NCBI RefSeq assembly: GCF_006539565.1
Contig: NZ_BJNG01000030.1
Location: forward strand, 1 to 64,000
Origin: Pseudonocardia hydrocarbonoxydans
GTDB lineage: Bacteria > Actinomycetota > Actinomycetes > Mycobacteriales > Pseudonocardiaceae
Length of the DNA: 64,000 nt
Reading direction: 5' to 3'
Below the pieces are notes generated by a model. It had not been told where the DNA came from, did no database searches, and saw only the letters and a program-made list of their open reading frames with translations. Shown piece by piece: positions 39,920 to 48,558 of this stretch; the stretch's first letter is position 1; each line of letters starts with the position of its first letter. The translations under genes and the position numbers were made by a program.

Positions 39920-40483
39920 ATGAAGAAGACGACGACGCTCCTCGCCCTCGCCGCCGGCACCGCCCTCCTCACCGCCTGCGGCTCGGGCGCCGACACCCCG
40001 ATCGCCCCGGTCGCCGCACCGCAGGTCGCCGTCCCGTCCTCCGCGGGCCAGGCCGCCGACACCTCCTCCGCGGCCGCCTCCGGGGCCGGGCGGCTGGCGG
40101 CGGTGCCGGACCCGGGGGCCTCGGTCGAGGTCGACGACCAGACCGGCGACGGGCGGACGGTCGTCGTCCGCGAGGTCCGGCTCTCCGGCGGCCCGGGCTG
40201 GGTCGTGATCCGCACCGACGACGACGATGACGACGGCCGGGTGCTGGGCGCCGCCCCGGTGCAGTCCGGCCGCTCCGGGCCGGTCACCGTGACGCTGACC
40301 GAGCCCGTCCCCGGATCCGGGGACGACGACCTCACCGCGGTGCTGCACCTCGACGACGGTGACGGCGTGTTCGACGAGCGGACCGATCCCGCGGTCCTCG
40401 ACGAGGACGACGACGACGGCGACCGCGACGACGCCCGCGGCGACGACGTCGAGGACGACGACTTCGACTACCGCATCGCCTGA
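39920..40483 (+). CDS. Acidic lipoprotein (DUF7282-like)
   Basis: A 187-residue lipoprotein: signal MKKTTTLLALAAGTALLTAC with the lipidated Cys at residue 20, a Ser/Ala linker, then a beta-sandwich-like domain (VEVDDQTGDGRTVVVREVRL, PGWVVIRTDDDD, VTVTLTEPV, LTAVLHLDDGDGVFDERTDP) and a strongly acidic tail ending DDFDYRIA. The domain resembles DUF7282, found in archaeal and actinobacterial surface proteins; the Asp-rich loops could bind Ca2+. The start may be GTG 39911. Confidence 0.75.
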   Translation: MKKTTTLLALAAGTALLTACGSGADTPIAPVAAPQVAVPSSAGQAADTSSAAASGAGRLAAVPDPGASVEVDDQTGDGRTVVVREVRLSGGPGWVVIRTDDDDDDGRVLGAAPVQSGRSGPVTVTLTEPVPGSGDDDLTAVLHLDDGDGVFDERTDPAVLDEDDDDGDRDDARGDDVEDDDFDYRIA

Positions 40484-40567
40484 CGCCGTCACCCCGTGGC
40501 GGCTACGATCGCCCGCACGGGGGACCTCACTCGGGTCCGGCCGCCGGACGAGGGGAAGCTGGGGGGC

Positions 40568-41887
40568 ATGCCACCGTCACCGGATGGACCATTCGCGGCG
40601 GCCCACTGGGCCATCTGGTCCATCCCCCGTCGGCTCGCCGTCATGCTCCTGGCGGTGGAGGCGCTCGCGGTCGCGGTCGTGGTGGTCAACGGACTCGTCG
40701 CGCCCCCGGACGTCACCGTCACCGGGCTCTGGACCCTCGCCGTCCTCACCGCCGCCGGGGTGGTCCACACCGAGGCGGCGCGGGGGGTCGAGCGGATGCG
40801 GCGGCGCGTCGACCGCACCCCGCACCTCGACCTGAGCTCGGTCTGGACCTTCGCCGCCGCGCTGCTGCTGCCCGGCTGCCTGGCCACGGCCGTGGTGCTG
40901 CTCGTCTACCTGCACCTCTACCTGCGCGTGTGGCGGCCATCGGGCTTCCCGCCGTACCGCGTCGTGTTCAGCACGACGACGGTCGTGCTCGCCGTGCACG
41001 CCGCGTCCCTCGTCTCGGGGCTGGGCGGCGGGGACGGACCGTTCGGCTCCGCCCGCGGGCTCGTGTTCGTGGCGCTGGCGGTGCTCGCCTACGGGCTGGT
41101 GAACCTCGTGCTCGTCGTCGCGGCGATCCGGATCAGCGGACCGGCCACCACCTGGCGCCGGGCCGTCGGCCACCGCGACGAGCTGCTCCTGGAGCTCACG
41201 ACCCTCACCCTCGGCGTGGTGGTCGCGGCGGCGGTGTCGCGGTTCGGGCCCGCGCTGGCCGTGCTGGTGCTGCCGCCGCTGATCGTGCTGCACCGCACGG
41301 TGCTGGTCCGGCAGCTGGAGGAGGCGGCGAGCACCGACGCGAAGACCGGGCTGCTCACCGCGGCGGCCTGGCGCCTGCGCGCCGATCTGGCGCTGCGCAC
41401 CGCCCGGCACTCCGAGGGCACCGTCGCCGTCCTGCTGCTCGACGTCGACCACTTCAAGCTCGTCAACGACCGCTACGGCCACCTCGCCGGCGACCAGGTG
41501 CTGGCCGACATCGGCGCGGCCCTGCGCGCCGAGGTGCGCGACCGCGACCTCGTGGGGCGCTTCGGCGGCGAGGAGTTCGTCGTGCTGCTGGCGGCCGCCG
41601 ACTCCGGCGACCTGCGCACCGGCGCGGGCGCCGTGGCCGACCGGATCCGACGCCGGATCGACGGCCTGCGCACCGAGGTCGCCACGCCGGACGGGCCGGT
41701 CGTCCTCGACGACGTCTCGGTGTCGGTCGGCGTGGCCGGCTACCCGGCCGACGGCGCCGATCTCGACGAGCTGCTCGAGGTCGCCGACGCCGCGCTCTAC
41801 GCGGCGAAGGCCGCGGGCCGCAACCTCGTCCGGCACGGCCTGCACGCCGTCGACGATCCCGAGGAGCGGCCCGGGCACGGGTCCTGA
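40568..41887 (+). CDS. Membrane-bound GGDEF diguanylate cyclase
   Basis: A 439-residue protein with about seven hydrophobic segments in the first 250 residues and a C-terminal GGDEF domain. The active site reads GRFGGEEFVVLL (GGEEF variant, still catalytic in this family) with the metal-binding LLLDVDHFKLVNDRYGH. No RxxD inhibitory site five residues before GGEEF is evident. It should make cyclic di-GMP in response to an unknown signal sensed by the membrane part. The ATG 40568 follows a purine-rich stretch. Confidence 0.88.
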   Translation: MPPSPDGPFAAAHWAIWSIPRRLAVMLLAVEALAVAVVVVNGLVAPPDVTVTGLWTLAVLTAAGVVHTEAARGVERMRRRVDRTPHLDLSSVWTFAAALLLPGCLATAVVLLVYLHLYLRVWRPSGFPPYRVVFSTTTVVLAVHAASLVSGLGGGDGPFGSARGLVFVALAVLAYGLVNLVLVVAAIRISGPATTWRRAVGHRDELLLELTTLTLGVVVAAAVSRFGPALAVLVLPPLIVLHRTVLVRQLEEAASTDAKTGLLTAAAWRLRADLALRTARHSEGTVAVLLLDVDHFKLVNDRYGHLAGDQVLADIGAALRAEVRDRDLVGRFGGEEFVVLLAAADSGDLRTGAGAVADRIRRRIDGLRTEVATPDGPVVLDDVSVSVGVAGYPADGADLDELLEVADAALYAAKAAGRNLVRHGLHAVDDPEERPGHGS

Positions 41888-41950
41888 CGCGGGCCCGTCG
41901 TGGCACGATCTGGGGTGGGCGTCGAGCAGGAGGCGCCCGAGGAAGGGTCG

Positions 41951-42604
41951 ATGTCCGCCACGCACCCCGGGGCTGTCACGGCCGGGTCCCGCCGGGCCGG
42001 TCGGCGTCCCGTCACGTCCCGGGTCGAGATCGAGCACATCGCGCTCGACATGTTCACCCGCCGCGGTTTCGACACGACCACCGTCGACGACATCGCCGCC
42101 GCGGCCGGCATCGGGCGCCGCACCGTCTTCCGCTACTACGCCTCCAAGAACGACATCCCCTGGGGGGCGTTCGACGAGCAGCTCGACCGGATGCGGGCCA
42201 CCTTCGCCGCGCTGCCCCCCGACCTCCCGGTGATGGACGGCGTGCGGGCCGCCGTCCTCGACTTCAACGAGGTGCCCGCCGAGGAGCAGCACTGGCACCG
42301 CCGCCGGCTGCGCCTGATCCTCGACACGCCCGCGCTGCAGGCCCACTCGACGCTGCGCTACGCGGCCTGGCGCCGGGTCGTCGCCGACTACGTGGCGGCG
42401 CGGCTCGGGACGTCGAGCGACGACCTCGTGCCCCAGGCGGTCGGGCACGCGAGCCTCGGTGTCGCGCTCGCGGCGTACGAACGCTGGCTCGACCACGGCG
42501 ACGGCGAGCTGCGCGACCTGCTCGACGCGGTCTTCCGCGCGCTCGGCCCTGGCCTCGCGGGCCCGCTCGCCGGCGAGGCCCGCCCGGCCGCCGAGGGCGG
42601 CTGA
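41951..42604 (+). CDS. mftR: TetR-family regulator, mycofactocin MftR-like
   Basis: A 217-residue TetR protein. The HTH (TTVDDIAAAAGIGRRTVFRYYASKNDIPWG) and the following FDEQLDRMR and EEQHWHRRRLRLILDTPAL are the pattern of MftR, the regulator of mycofactocin redox-cofactor genes. GGAAGG before ATG 41951 supports the start. The usual neighbours (mftA precursor peptide, mftB, mftC radical SAM enzyme) are absent here, so it is either an orphan paralogue or the locus is split. Confidence 0.75.
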   Translation: MSATHPGAVTAGSRRAGRRPVTSRVEIEHIALDMFTRRGFDTTTVDDIAAAAGIGRRTVFRYYASKNDIPWGAFDEQLDRMRATFAALPPDLPVMDGVRAAVLDFNEVPAEEQHWHRRRLRLILDTPALQAHSTLRYAAWRRVVADYVAARLGTSSDDLVPQAVGHASLGVALAAYERWLDHGDGELRDLLDAVFRALGPGLAGPLAGEARPAAEGG

Positions 42605-42626
42605 CGGGCGGGCCGGGGGAGCAGGA

Positions 42627-43487
42627 TCAGCCGGCGACCGAGGGTGCGGCGCCGGTGGGCAGGTCCGGTGCGGGCAGGGCCGGGGCGGCCGGGACCGCCG
42701 GGAGGGACGCGGCCGGGTCGGGCACCGCGGGTGCCGGGGCACCCGGCTCGGGCAGCGCCGGAGCGACGGCCGTGGGGTCGGGTACCGCGGGGACGTCACC
42801 GGGCAGGTCGCCGACCGGTGGGCAGCCGACGGGCAGCCCGGTGGCGGGGTCGACGACCGACGGGTCGATCGCCGCCGGGTCGACCGGAGCGGCGGGCAGC
42901 GCGGGCGCGGCCGGGACGTCGGCGGGCAGCGCGGGGGCGCCGGGCAGCGCGGGTGCGGCCGGGACGTCGCCGGGCAGGGCGGGGGCGGCCGGGACGCCGG
43001 CGGGCGGGGCCGGCACGGCGGCGCCGGGGTCGGTCGCGGCCGGGTCGGCCGGTGCGATCGCGCAGGGATCGGGGACCTGCTCCCCGGCGACCGGCAGCGC
43101 GGGCACGGCAGCGGGCACGTCGGCGGGCACGGCGGGCAGGGGGGCGGCGGGCAGGGGAGCGGCGGGCACGGCGGGGACGGCAGCGGCGGGGAGGGGAGCG
43201 GCCGGTGCCGGCGGCAGTGCGGGGGCGGCGGGTACCGCGGCGAGGCCGCCCGGGACCGGGACGACGGCGGGATCGGCGGGCACGGTGCCGCCCAGCAGGT
43301 CGGGGAGCAGGTCCTGCAGGGTCACCAGCAGCCCGTTGAGCAGGCCCCCCACCGGGGTCGGCGGGTCCGGCACCTCCGGTATCACCTGCGCCGGTGTGGC
43401 GGCGTACGCACCGGTGGCGCCGATCACGGCGAGCGCGCTGCTCGCCGTGACGACGACGATCGCCTGGGCAATTCTGCGACTCCGCAC
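42627..43487 (-). CDS. Secreted Ala/Pro-rich repeat protein
   Basis: A 286-residue exported protein: basic N-terminus and hydrophobic core (VRSRRIAQAIVVVTASSALA), probable cleavage after GAYA, a short hydrophobic segment (GGLLNGLLVTLQDLLPDLL), then about 200 residues of Ala/Pro repeats such as VPAAPALP and ADVPAAP with two cysteines (DPCAIA, VGCPP) that may form a disulfide. GGGGAGG before GTG 43487 fixes the start. No enzyme motif; perhaps a cell-wall spacer or adhesin. Confidence 0.75.
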   Translation of the reverse strand: MRSRRIAQAIVVVTASSALAVIGATGAYAATPAQVIPEVPDPPTPVGGLLNGLLVTLQDLLPDLLGGTVPADPAVVPVPGGLAAVPAAPALPPAPAAPLPAAAVPAVPAAPLPAAPLPAVPADVPAAVPALPVAGEQVPDPCAIAPADPAATDPGAAVPAPPAGVPAAPALPGDVPAAPALPGAPALPADVPAAPALPAAPVDPAAIDPSVVDPATGLPVGCPPVGDLPGDVPAVPDPTAVAPALPEPGAPAPAVPDPAASLPAVPAAPALPAPDLPTGAAPSVAG

Positions 43488-44072
43488 TGGAGCCTCCCCG
43501 AATGAGTCGACGGACGTGACGGCCGGAATGATGCGCGGGCCCCGATGGCGACGCCAGAGGCCCGCGCGGCGCCGGTGGGGCGTCGCGCACCCGGTACACA
43601 CCCCGTTCGGTGATGCCCGGCGGGTCCACCACCGGATCGGGGGAACACGGTGGGGTGGCGACACGCCGTCACCCGTCCGACGCGCCGGTTCGGACCCGCG
43701 GTGCCCTCCGGTGGGGCGTCGGCGATCACCCGTCGAGGTAGGAGTTGGTCGACATCCCCCGAAAGATCAAGATCGTCACCTTCCGTAGGTGTGTCGGCCC
43801 GCATCTCTCACTCTGGGTGAGCGCGTTGTCGCAGGTCCCGGGGCCGTACCGTGATCTTCGGGCGGCGCTTCCGGGGTCGCCGTGAGGGTCCCGTCGCGTG
43901 ATAGGTTCTCGCGCGGTTGCAGTCGTGTCTTCCTCGCTCGCCCGAGAAGCGTCCGTTGGAGAGTGACGGTGGGCTTCACGGGCGTCGGACGCTCGCCGTT
44001 CCGTGTCCCCGCCACGCAGCCCCCGGTCGGCACAGTGCCGGCAGGGTCCGCTTCACGTGTGGGAGAACAGGT
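43488..44072. other. Non-coding region upstream of the cold-shock gene
   Basis: No frame here looks coding on either strand. There is a small dyad CTCAC-TCTGG-GTGAG at 43807-43821 and a weak -10-like TAGGTT near 43902, about 170 bases before the cold-shock ATG, which would leave the long 5' leader usual for csp mRNAs. I see nothing else. Confidence 0.5.
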
Positions 44073-44276
44073 ATGCCGCAGGGCACCGTCAAGTGGTTCA
44101 ACGCCGAGAAGGGCTTCGGCTTCATCGCGACCGACGACAACGGTCCGGACGTCTTCGTCCACTACTCCGCGATCCAGACGGACGGGTTCCGTACGCTCGA
44201 GGAGAACCAGCGGGTCGACTTCGAGTCGAGCCAGGGTGCCAAGGGCCCGCAGGCCGACACGGTCCGCCCGATCTGA
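44073..44276 (+). CDS. Cold-shock protein (CspA family)
   Basis: A 67-residue cold-shock domain. RNP1 is KGFGFIA and RNP2 VFVHYSAI, with the aromatic surface (W8, F15, F17, H/Y in RNP2) complete. It binds single-stranded RNA and acts as an RNA chaperone. GGGAG before the ATG fixes the start; a perfect hairpin follows the stop. Confidence 0.95.
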   Translation: MPQGTVKWFNAEKGFGFIATDDNGPDVFVHYSAIQTDGFRTLEENQRVDFESSQGAKGPQADTVRPI

Positions 44277-44294
44277 GGTCCCCCGAGACCTGTT

Positions 44295-44331
44295 CCGGAG
44301 CCGGCGATCCCCCCGGGGTCGCCGGCTCCGG
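44295..44331 (+). terminator. Terminator of the cold-shock gene
   Basis: A perfect 13-bp stem (44295-44307 with 44319-44331) with an 11-base loop, 18 bases past the stop and 11 bases from the end of the convergent epimerase gene, so probably bidirectional. Confidence 0.7.
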
Positions 44332-44342
44332 CGCGTCCGGGG

Positions 44343-45251
44343 TCAGACCCGGCCGGTCCACCGCGCCGTCAGCGCGAGACCCTCGACCACCCCGCGCGGG
44401 CTGAACCCCAGCGCCCGCGCCCCGCGGTCGTCGACGCGGACCGGCGGGAACCGGCCGTAGACCTCCGAGCGCCGGGCGAAGGTCGCCGCCCCCTCACCCA
44501 GTGCCGAGCCGGGCGGCAGGACGTCGACCATCGCCCCGCCGACGTGCCCGGCGAAGGTGTGCAGCACCCGCCCGAACGTCGCGGTCTCCCCGCACAGCAC
44601 GTACCGCCGCCCGGGCGTCCCGCGCTCGAACGCCAGCAGGTGCCCCAGCGCGGCGTCCTCGGCGAGCACCCAGCCCACCGTCGCGTCGACGACGGCCGGC
44701 ACCTCGCCGCGCGCGGCGGCCAGGAACAGCCCGTTGTAGGAGTGCGGCCCCTGCGGGCTCGGGCCGTAGATGTTGACCGGGTTGACGACCACCGTCTCGA
44801 TCCCGGTCGCGGCCAGGACGATGCGCTCCGCCTCCGCCTTGCTCGTCGAGTACGGGTCGGTCAGGGCGGGTGGGCCGACCGGCTCCTCGGCCACCAGCCC
44901 GTCGGCGTCGATCACGGCGGCGCTGCTGCTGGTGAGGACCAGCCGCCGCACCCCCGCCGCCGTCGCCGCGTCCAGCACCGCCCGCGTGCCCTCGACGTTC
45001 GCCCGGCGCGTCTCCTGCGGCGAGTGCCCGACCGAGCCCGCGAGGTGCAGGACGCCGGTGCAGCCGTGGGCGGCCCGGGTCAGCGCGTCGACGTCGTCCA
45101 GCGGGGCGACGGCGAGCCCCACCCCGGCCGGTAGCAGGGCCCGCGCGCGGTCGACGTCGCGGACGGCGGCCCGCACCGCCAGCCCCCGCCGCACGGCCAC
45201 GTCGACGAGCGCGCTGCCCAGGAACCCGGTCGCCCCGGTGACCATCAACAT
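44343..45251 (-). CDS. NAD-dependent epimerase/dehydratase (extended SDR)
   Basis: A 302-residue extended SDR of the dihydroflavonol-reductase/3-beta-HSD-like group: TGATGFLGSAL cofactor loop, HLAGSVGHSP, active-site Ser in LTSSSAAV and YSTSK as YxxxK, then VVVNPVNIYGP. It reduces or epimerises an unknown substrate with NAD(P). The start is ATG 45251 or 45245. It stands alone. Confidence 0.85.
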   Translation of the reverse strand: MLMVTGATGFLGSALVDVAVRRGLAVRAAVRDVDRARALLPAGVGLAVAPLDDVDALTRAAHGCTGVLHLAGSVGHSPQETRRANVEGTRAVLDAATAAGVRRLVLTSSSAAVIDADGLVAEEPVGPPALTDPYSTSKAEAERIVLAATGIETVVVNPVNIYGPSPQGPHSYNGLFLAAARGEVPAVVDATVGWVLAEDAALGHLLAFERGTPGRRYVLCGETATFGRVLHTFAGHVGGAMVDVLPPGSALGEGAATFARRSEVYGRFPPVRVDDRGARALGFSPRGVVEGLALTARWTGRV

Positions 45252-45525
45252 GGGGTGATCCTGGCAAGCGACCGGGTGTGCGCGCAGCCGCTGGTCGACG
45301 GCGGCCGGACGGCGACCGGTTCCGCCCACCGATCGGAGTAGCCGTCGGCCCGCCGGTCCGGACCGGTCGCCCGCTGCCCACCGGTCGCCGTCGCGTGCTC
45401 GACGGGAGGATCTCCCGCTCGTCCCGAAGTCACGCACGGTCGCCGAACCACGGCATTCCGTGCGTCTCCCGGGCCGATTCCTGGTGTTGAGTGTCACAGG
45501 TACATCGACGCGGGGAGAGTGGGAC

Positions 45526-46044
45526 ATGTCGGGCTGGGACAGCTACCGCACGGTTCACGGTGCGGAGCTGCGCGCGGCGGCGCGGGAGTTCACCGTTCAC
45601 GGGTGGCCGGTGGCCGAGGAGTCGGCCACGGCGCTGCGCCTCGTCACGGGCACCACGCTCGACGTGCTGGAGGTGCCCGCCGCCGTCGGCCGCGGCATCT
45701 GTGCCCAGCTCCGGGCGGTGAACGTCGTGGTCCCGGTGGCGGGCACGCCCACCGGGTCGTGGTGGTACCCGATGGCGCCCGGTGCGGTGCCGCCGTCGGA
45801 TCTGCTCGAGGCGCCGGGCGTCGTCCTGCACTCCGCGGGTGGCTCGGTGCTCGCGCCGCCGTCGCAGGTGCCCGACGGCTGGGTGCACTGGCGGGTCGCC
45901 CCGGCACTCACCGGCTACCTGCTGCCGCCGGCCGAGCTGATCGTCCCCGCCGCTACGGAGAGTGTTCGTTGGCGAGTCGACCACGAGAGGCATCCGGGCG
46001 CCCAGCGGCCCGCCGCTGCCGCCGTGGCCGGGATGCGGTTCTAG
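45526..46044 (+). CDS. Hypothetical protein, possibly primase/polymerase-like
   Basis: A 172-residue cytoplasmic protein. The pattern AAREFTVHGWPVAEES, TGSWWYPMAPGAVPPSDLLE and VVLHSAGGSVLAPPSQVPDG then VHWRVAP resembles the short actinobacterial proteins annotated as bifunctional primase/polymerase N-domain homologues, but the metal-binding acidic residues of active prim-pol domains are not obvious. GGGGAG before ATG 45526 supports the start. A strong hairpin follows the stop. Confidence 0.6.
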   Translation: MSGWDSYRTVHGAELRAAAREFTVHGWPVAEESATALRLVTGTTLDVLEVPAAVGRGICAQLRAVNVVVPVAGTPTGSWWYPMAPGAVPPSDLLEAPGVVLHSAGGSVLAPPSQVPDGWVHWRVAPALTGYLLPPAELIVPAATESVRWRVDHERHPGAQRPAAAAVAGMRF

Positions 46045-46128
46045 CGGGGACCGCGAGAGGGCCGGACCGGATCGGTCCCGCTGCCGCGGCTCGTCGAGCC
46101 GCGCCGGGGCCGCCGGGCATCCGGTGAG

Positions 46129-46174
46129 GTGCGGCGCCCGGAGGGGGCACTTCCCCCTCCCGGCGCAGCCGCAC
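46129..46174 (+). terminator. G/C-rich hairpin after the primase-like gene
   Basis: The arms GTGCGGC...GGAGGGGG and CCCCCTCC...GCCGCAC pair over about 19 bases with one bulge. It lies about 85 bases past the stop. The rest of the 300-base gap up to the DUF445 gene holds only the dyad listed separately. Confidence 0.5.
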
Positions 46175-46243
46175 CCCGAACTCTGGCCGGGGCCGGTGGA
46201 TCACCATCGGCCCCGGTCATGACCAGGACCCGCCGGACGCGAT

Positions 46244-46288
46244 GATGCCTCCCGGAGCCGTGGGGGCAACACGTCTCCGGGAGGCATC
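46244..46288. repeat. 14-bp perfect inverted repeat upstream of the DUF445 gene
   Basis: GATGCCTCCCGGAG at 46244-46257 and its exact complement at 46275-46288 with a 17-base loop, 55 bases before the DUF445 start. It could be a further terminator or a regulatory dyad. Confidence 0.5.
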
Positions 46289-46342
46289 GACCGGAGCGCG
46301 TCCGGTCGCACGGGGGTTCGCGTCCGCGGGCACTATGGGTTC

Positions 46343-47674
46343 GTGCAGACCCCGCAGAACACCCGAACGGCGGCATCCGCGCCGCGTACCCGGCCGGTGG
46401 TGGAGGTCGGCCTCGGTATCGGGTCGATGGACCCCACCACCAAGGCGCGCGACCTGCGGCGGATGAAGTCGCTCGCCACCGGCCTGCTGCTGCTGGCCGC
46501 CGTGATCTTCCTGGCGTCGCGCTGGTGGGAGTCGGCCGACGGCCCGGTGTGGATCAGCTACGTCCGGGCCACCGCCGAGGCCGCGATGGTCGGCGCGCTG
46601 GCCGACTGGTTCGCCGTCACCGCGCTGTTCCGCCGACCGCTCGGGCTGCCGATCCCGCACACCGCGATCATCCCCACCAAGAAGGACATGATCGGCGACA
46701 GCCTCGGCGACTTCGTCGGCGAGAACTTCCTGGCCGAGGACGTCGTGCGCGACAAGCTGGCCCGCGTCGAGGTCGCCACCCGGGTCGGCGACTGGATCGG
46801 GCAACCGGCCAACGCCGACCGGGTCACCGCCGAGCTCGCCACCGCCGCGCGCGGCGTCGTCACGGTGCTGCGCGACGAGGACGTGCAGGCCGTCATCGAG
46901 CAGGTGCTGGTGCGCAAGCTGATGGAGAAGCCGGTCGGCCCGCCGCTGGGCACCGTGCTGGAGGGGATCCTGTCCGACCAGTCGCACCACCGGCTCGTCG
47001 ACCTCGTCATCGACCGCGCCTACGACTGGGTCTCGCAGAACCAGGAGATGGTGCTGCGGGTGGTGCACGAGCGTGCGCCGTCGTGGTCGCCGCGCTTCGT
47101 CGACGACCTGATCGCCGACCGCGTGTTCCTGGAGGTCCAGACGTTCGCGTGGGCCGTCAAGACCGACCCGGCGCACCCGCTGCGTCTCGCCGTCGACCGC
47201 TACCTCGACGAGTTCGCGGCCGACCTGCAGCGCGACCCGGAGACCATCGAGCGCGCGGAGAAGATCAAGCACCAGATCGTCGGGCACCCGGACGTGCAGA
47301 AGTTCATCGGCGGTGCGTGGGGCGTGGTGAAGGGCCTGATCCTGGACGCGGCGGCCGACCCGTCGAGCGAGCTGCGGCTGCGCGTGCGTGACGGCCTGCT
47401 GTCCTTCGGCAGGCGGCTGAGCGCCGACGCCGCGCTGCGCGAGAAGCTCGACGGCTGGCTCGCCGACGCGGCGGGCTACGTCGTGCGGCACTACCGCGGC
47501 GAGATCACGACGCTGATCACCGACACCGTCTCGCGCTGGGACGCCGAGGAGACCAGCCGCAAGGTGGAGCTCCAGGTGGGCCGCGACCTGCAGTTCATCC
47601 GGATCAACGGCACCGTGGTCGGGGCGCTGGCCGGGCTGGCGATCTACGCGGTGAGCCAGGCGCTGTTCGGCTGA
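46343..47674 (+). CDS. DUF445 membrane protein
   Basis: A 443-residue DUF445 (YjiN-like) protein. Helix 1 (about residues 43-60) and the family motif AMVGALADWFAVTALFRRPLG with PIPHTAIIPTKKD near residue 75 are followed by a long soluble helical part and a last hydrophobic segment (VVGALAGLAIYAV). Function unknown; the family sits in the inner membrane. GTG 46343 is preceded by CACTAT at six bases, which fits a leaderless transcript; ATG 46427 is the alternative. Confidence 0.85.
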   Translation: MQTPQNTRTAASAPRTRPVVEVGLGIGSMDPTTKARDLRRMKSLATGLLLLAAVIFLASRWWESADGPVWISYVRATAEAAMVGALADWFAVTALFRRPLGLPIPHTAIIPTKKDMIGDSLGDFVGENFLAEDVVRDKLARVEVATRVGDWIGQPANADRVTAELATAARGVVTVLRDEDVQAVIEQVLVRKLMEKPVGPPLGTVLEGILSDQSHHRLVDLVIDRAYDWVSQNQEMVLRVVHERAPSWSPRFVDDLIADRVFLEVQTFAWAVKTDPAHPLRLAVDRYLDEFAADLQRDPETIERAEKIKHQIVGHPDVQKFIGGAWGVVKGLILDAAADPSSELRLRVRDGLLSFGRRLSADAALREKLDGWLADAAGYVVRHYRGEITTLITDTVSRWDAEETSRKVELQVGRDLQFIRINGTVVGALAGLAIYAVSQALFG

Positions 47675-47681
47675 GCGCCGC

Positions 47682-48035
47682 TCAGGTGAGGCCGTTCCCC
47701 AGCCACAGCCCCAGCCCGGCCGCGGCGAGCCCCACCACCACCGAGCCGACGGCGTTGAGCGCCGCCGCGCCGCGACGGCCCCGTTCCGCGAGCGACATCG
47801 TCTCGAGGGCGAAGGTCGAGTAGGTGGTGAGGGCGCCGCAGAAGCCGGTGCCGACCAGGGCGACCACCTCCGGCGACGCGGCCGCCCCGACCACGACACC
47901 CAGCACGAGCGAACCGGCCGTGTTGACGGCGAACGTGCCCCACGGCGAGCCGTACCGGGCCTGCACCACCCGGTCGACCGCGTAGCGCAGCGGCGCCCCG
48001 ACGGCCGCCCCGAGCACGACCAGCAGCGCGGTCAC
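47682..48035 (-). CDS. crcB: Fluoride channel CrcB/Fluc subunit 2
   Basis: A 117-residue protein with four hydrophobic segments. The Fluc signatures WGTFAVNTAGS (pore Asn) and GFCGALTTYSTFALE (the Phe-box and central Na+ site region) are present. Fluc proteins are dimeric fluoride exporters. The GTG overlaps the stop of the other crcB gene; two different subunits encoded together often form a heterodimer, which I infer here. Confidence 0.9.
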   Translation of the reverse strand: MTALLVVLGAAVGAPLRYAVDRVVQARYGSPWGTFAVNTAGSLVLGVVVGAAASPEVVALVGTGFCGALTTYSTFALETMSLAERGRRGAAALNAVGSVVVGLAAAGLGLWLGNGLT

Positions 48036-48445
48036 CGCGACGCTCCGGTGGCGGCGCGGGCGAGCCGGATCCCGAGCCAGGTGGCGGCGAGGGCCGCGAC
48101 GAGCGTGCCGGCGACGTAGGCGGCGGCCGCGACGGGCCGCCCGGCGGCCACCATCAGGTGCGCGTCGACGGCGTAGGTGGAGAACGTCGTGTAACCGCCG
48201 AGCACCCCGGTGCCCAGCGTCGGGCGGACCAGCGGGTGGACGGGGCGCCACTCCGTCACCAGCACGATCAGCACCCCGATGAGCAGGCAGCCGGAGACGT
48301 TGACCGCGAAGGTCGCCCAGGGCGGGGCGCCCGGCGCGTGCGGGAGGGCGAGGCCCAGACCGTGGCGGGCGAGTGCGCCCACGGCCCCGCCGACCGACAC
48401 CGCGACCAGCACGGGCGCCTGGCCGGCGAGCGGCGCGGTGGTCAT
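48032..48445 (-). CDS. crcB: Fluoride channel CrcB/Fluc subunit 1
   Basis: A 137-residue Fluc subunit with WATFAVNVSGC and GVLGGYTTFSTYAVD. The ATG 48445 lies just before the first hydrophobic segment; an upstream start would add 11 hydrophilic residues. I looked for a fluoride riboswitch ahead of it and saw none. It diverges from the HTH gene at 48559. Confidence 0.9.
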   Translation of the reverse strand: MTTAPLAGQAPVLVAVSVGGAVGALARHGLGLALPHAPGAPPWATFAVNVSGCLLIGVLIVLVTEWRPVHPLVRPTLGTGVLGGYTTFSTYAVDAHLMVAAGRPVAAAAYVAGTLVAALAATWLGIRLARAATGASR

Positions 48446-48487
48446 CCGCGCACCGTACCCGGGTGTGGCAGACGCCACGCCACCTGC

Positions 48488-48504
48488 GCAAGCAGTCCGC
48501 TTGC
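48488..48504. promoter_or_regulatory. Dyad GCAAGC-N5-GCTTGC between crcB and the HTH gene
   Basis: Perfect six-base arms with five bases between, in the divergent control region 55 bases before the HTH start; a related TTGCAA lies immediately to the right. A possible autoregulatory operator. Confidence 0.45.
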
Positions 48505-48558
48505 AACTGCTAGCACCGCCGGGTAGCGTCGCTGGGGACAGGGACGGAGGTGAGCGGC

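Noticed and set aside
43488-44072. Open frames in the gap before the cold-shock gene
   Set aside because: Frames of 126-192 codons exist on both strands, but they are Arg/Pro/Ser-rich, without ribosome sites, and run through the promoter and coding regions of real genes.
48446-48558. Fluoride riboswitch upstream of crcB
   Set aside because: The conserved core of the crcB motif RNA is not found on the minus strand; the region holds a protein-operator-like dyad instead.
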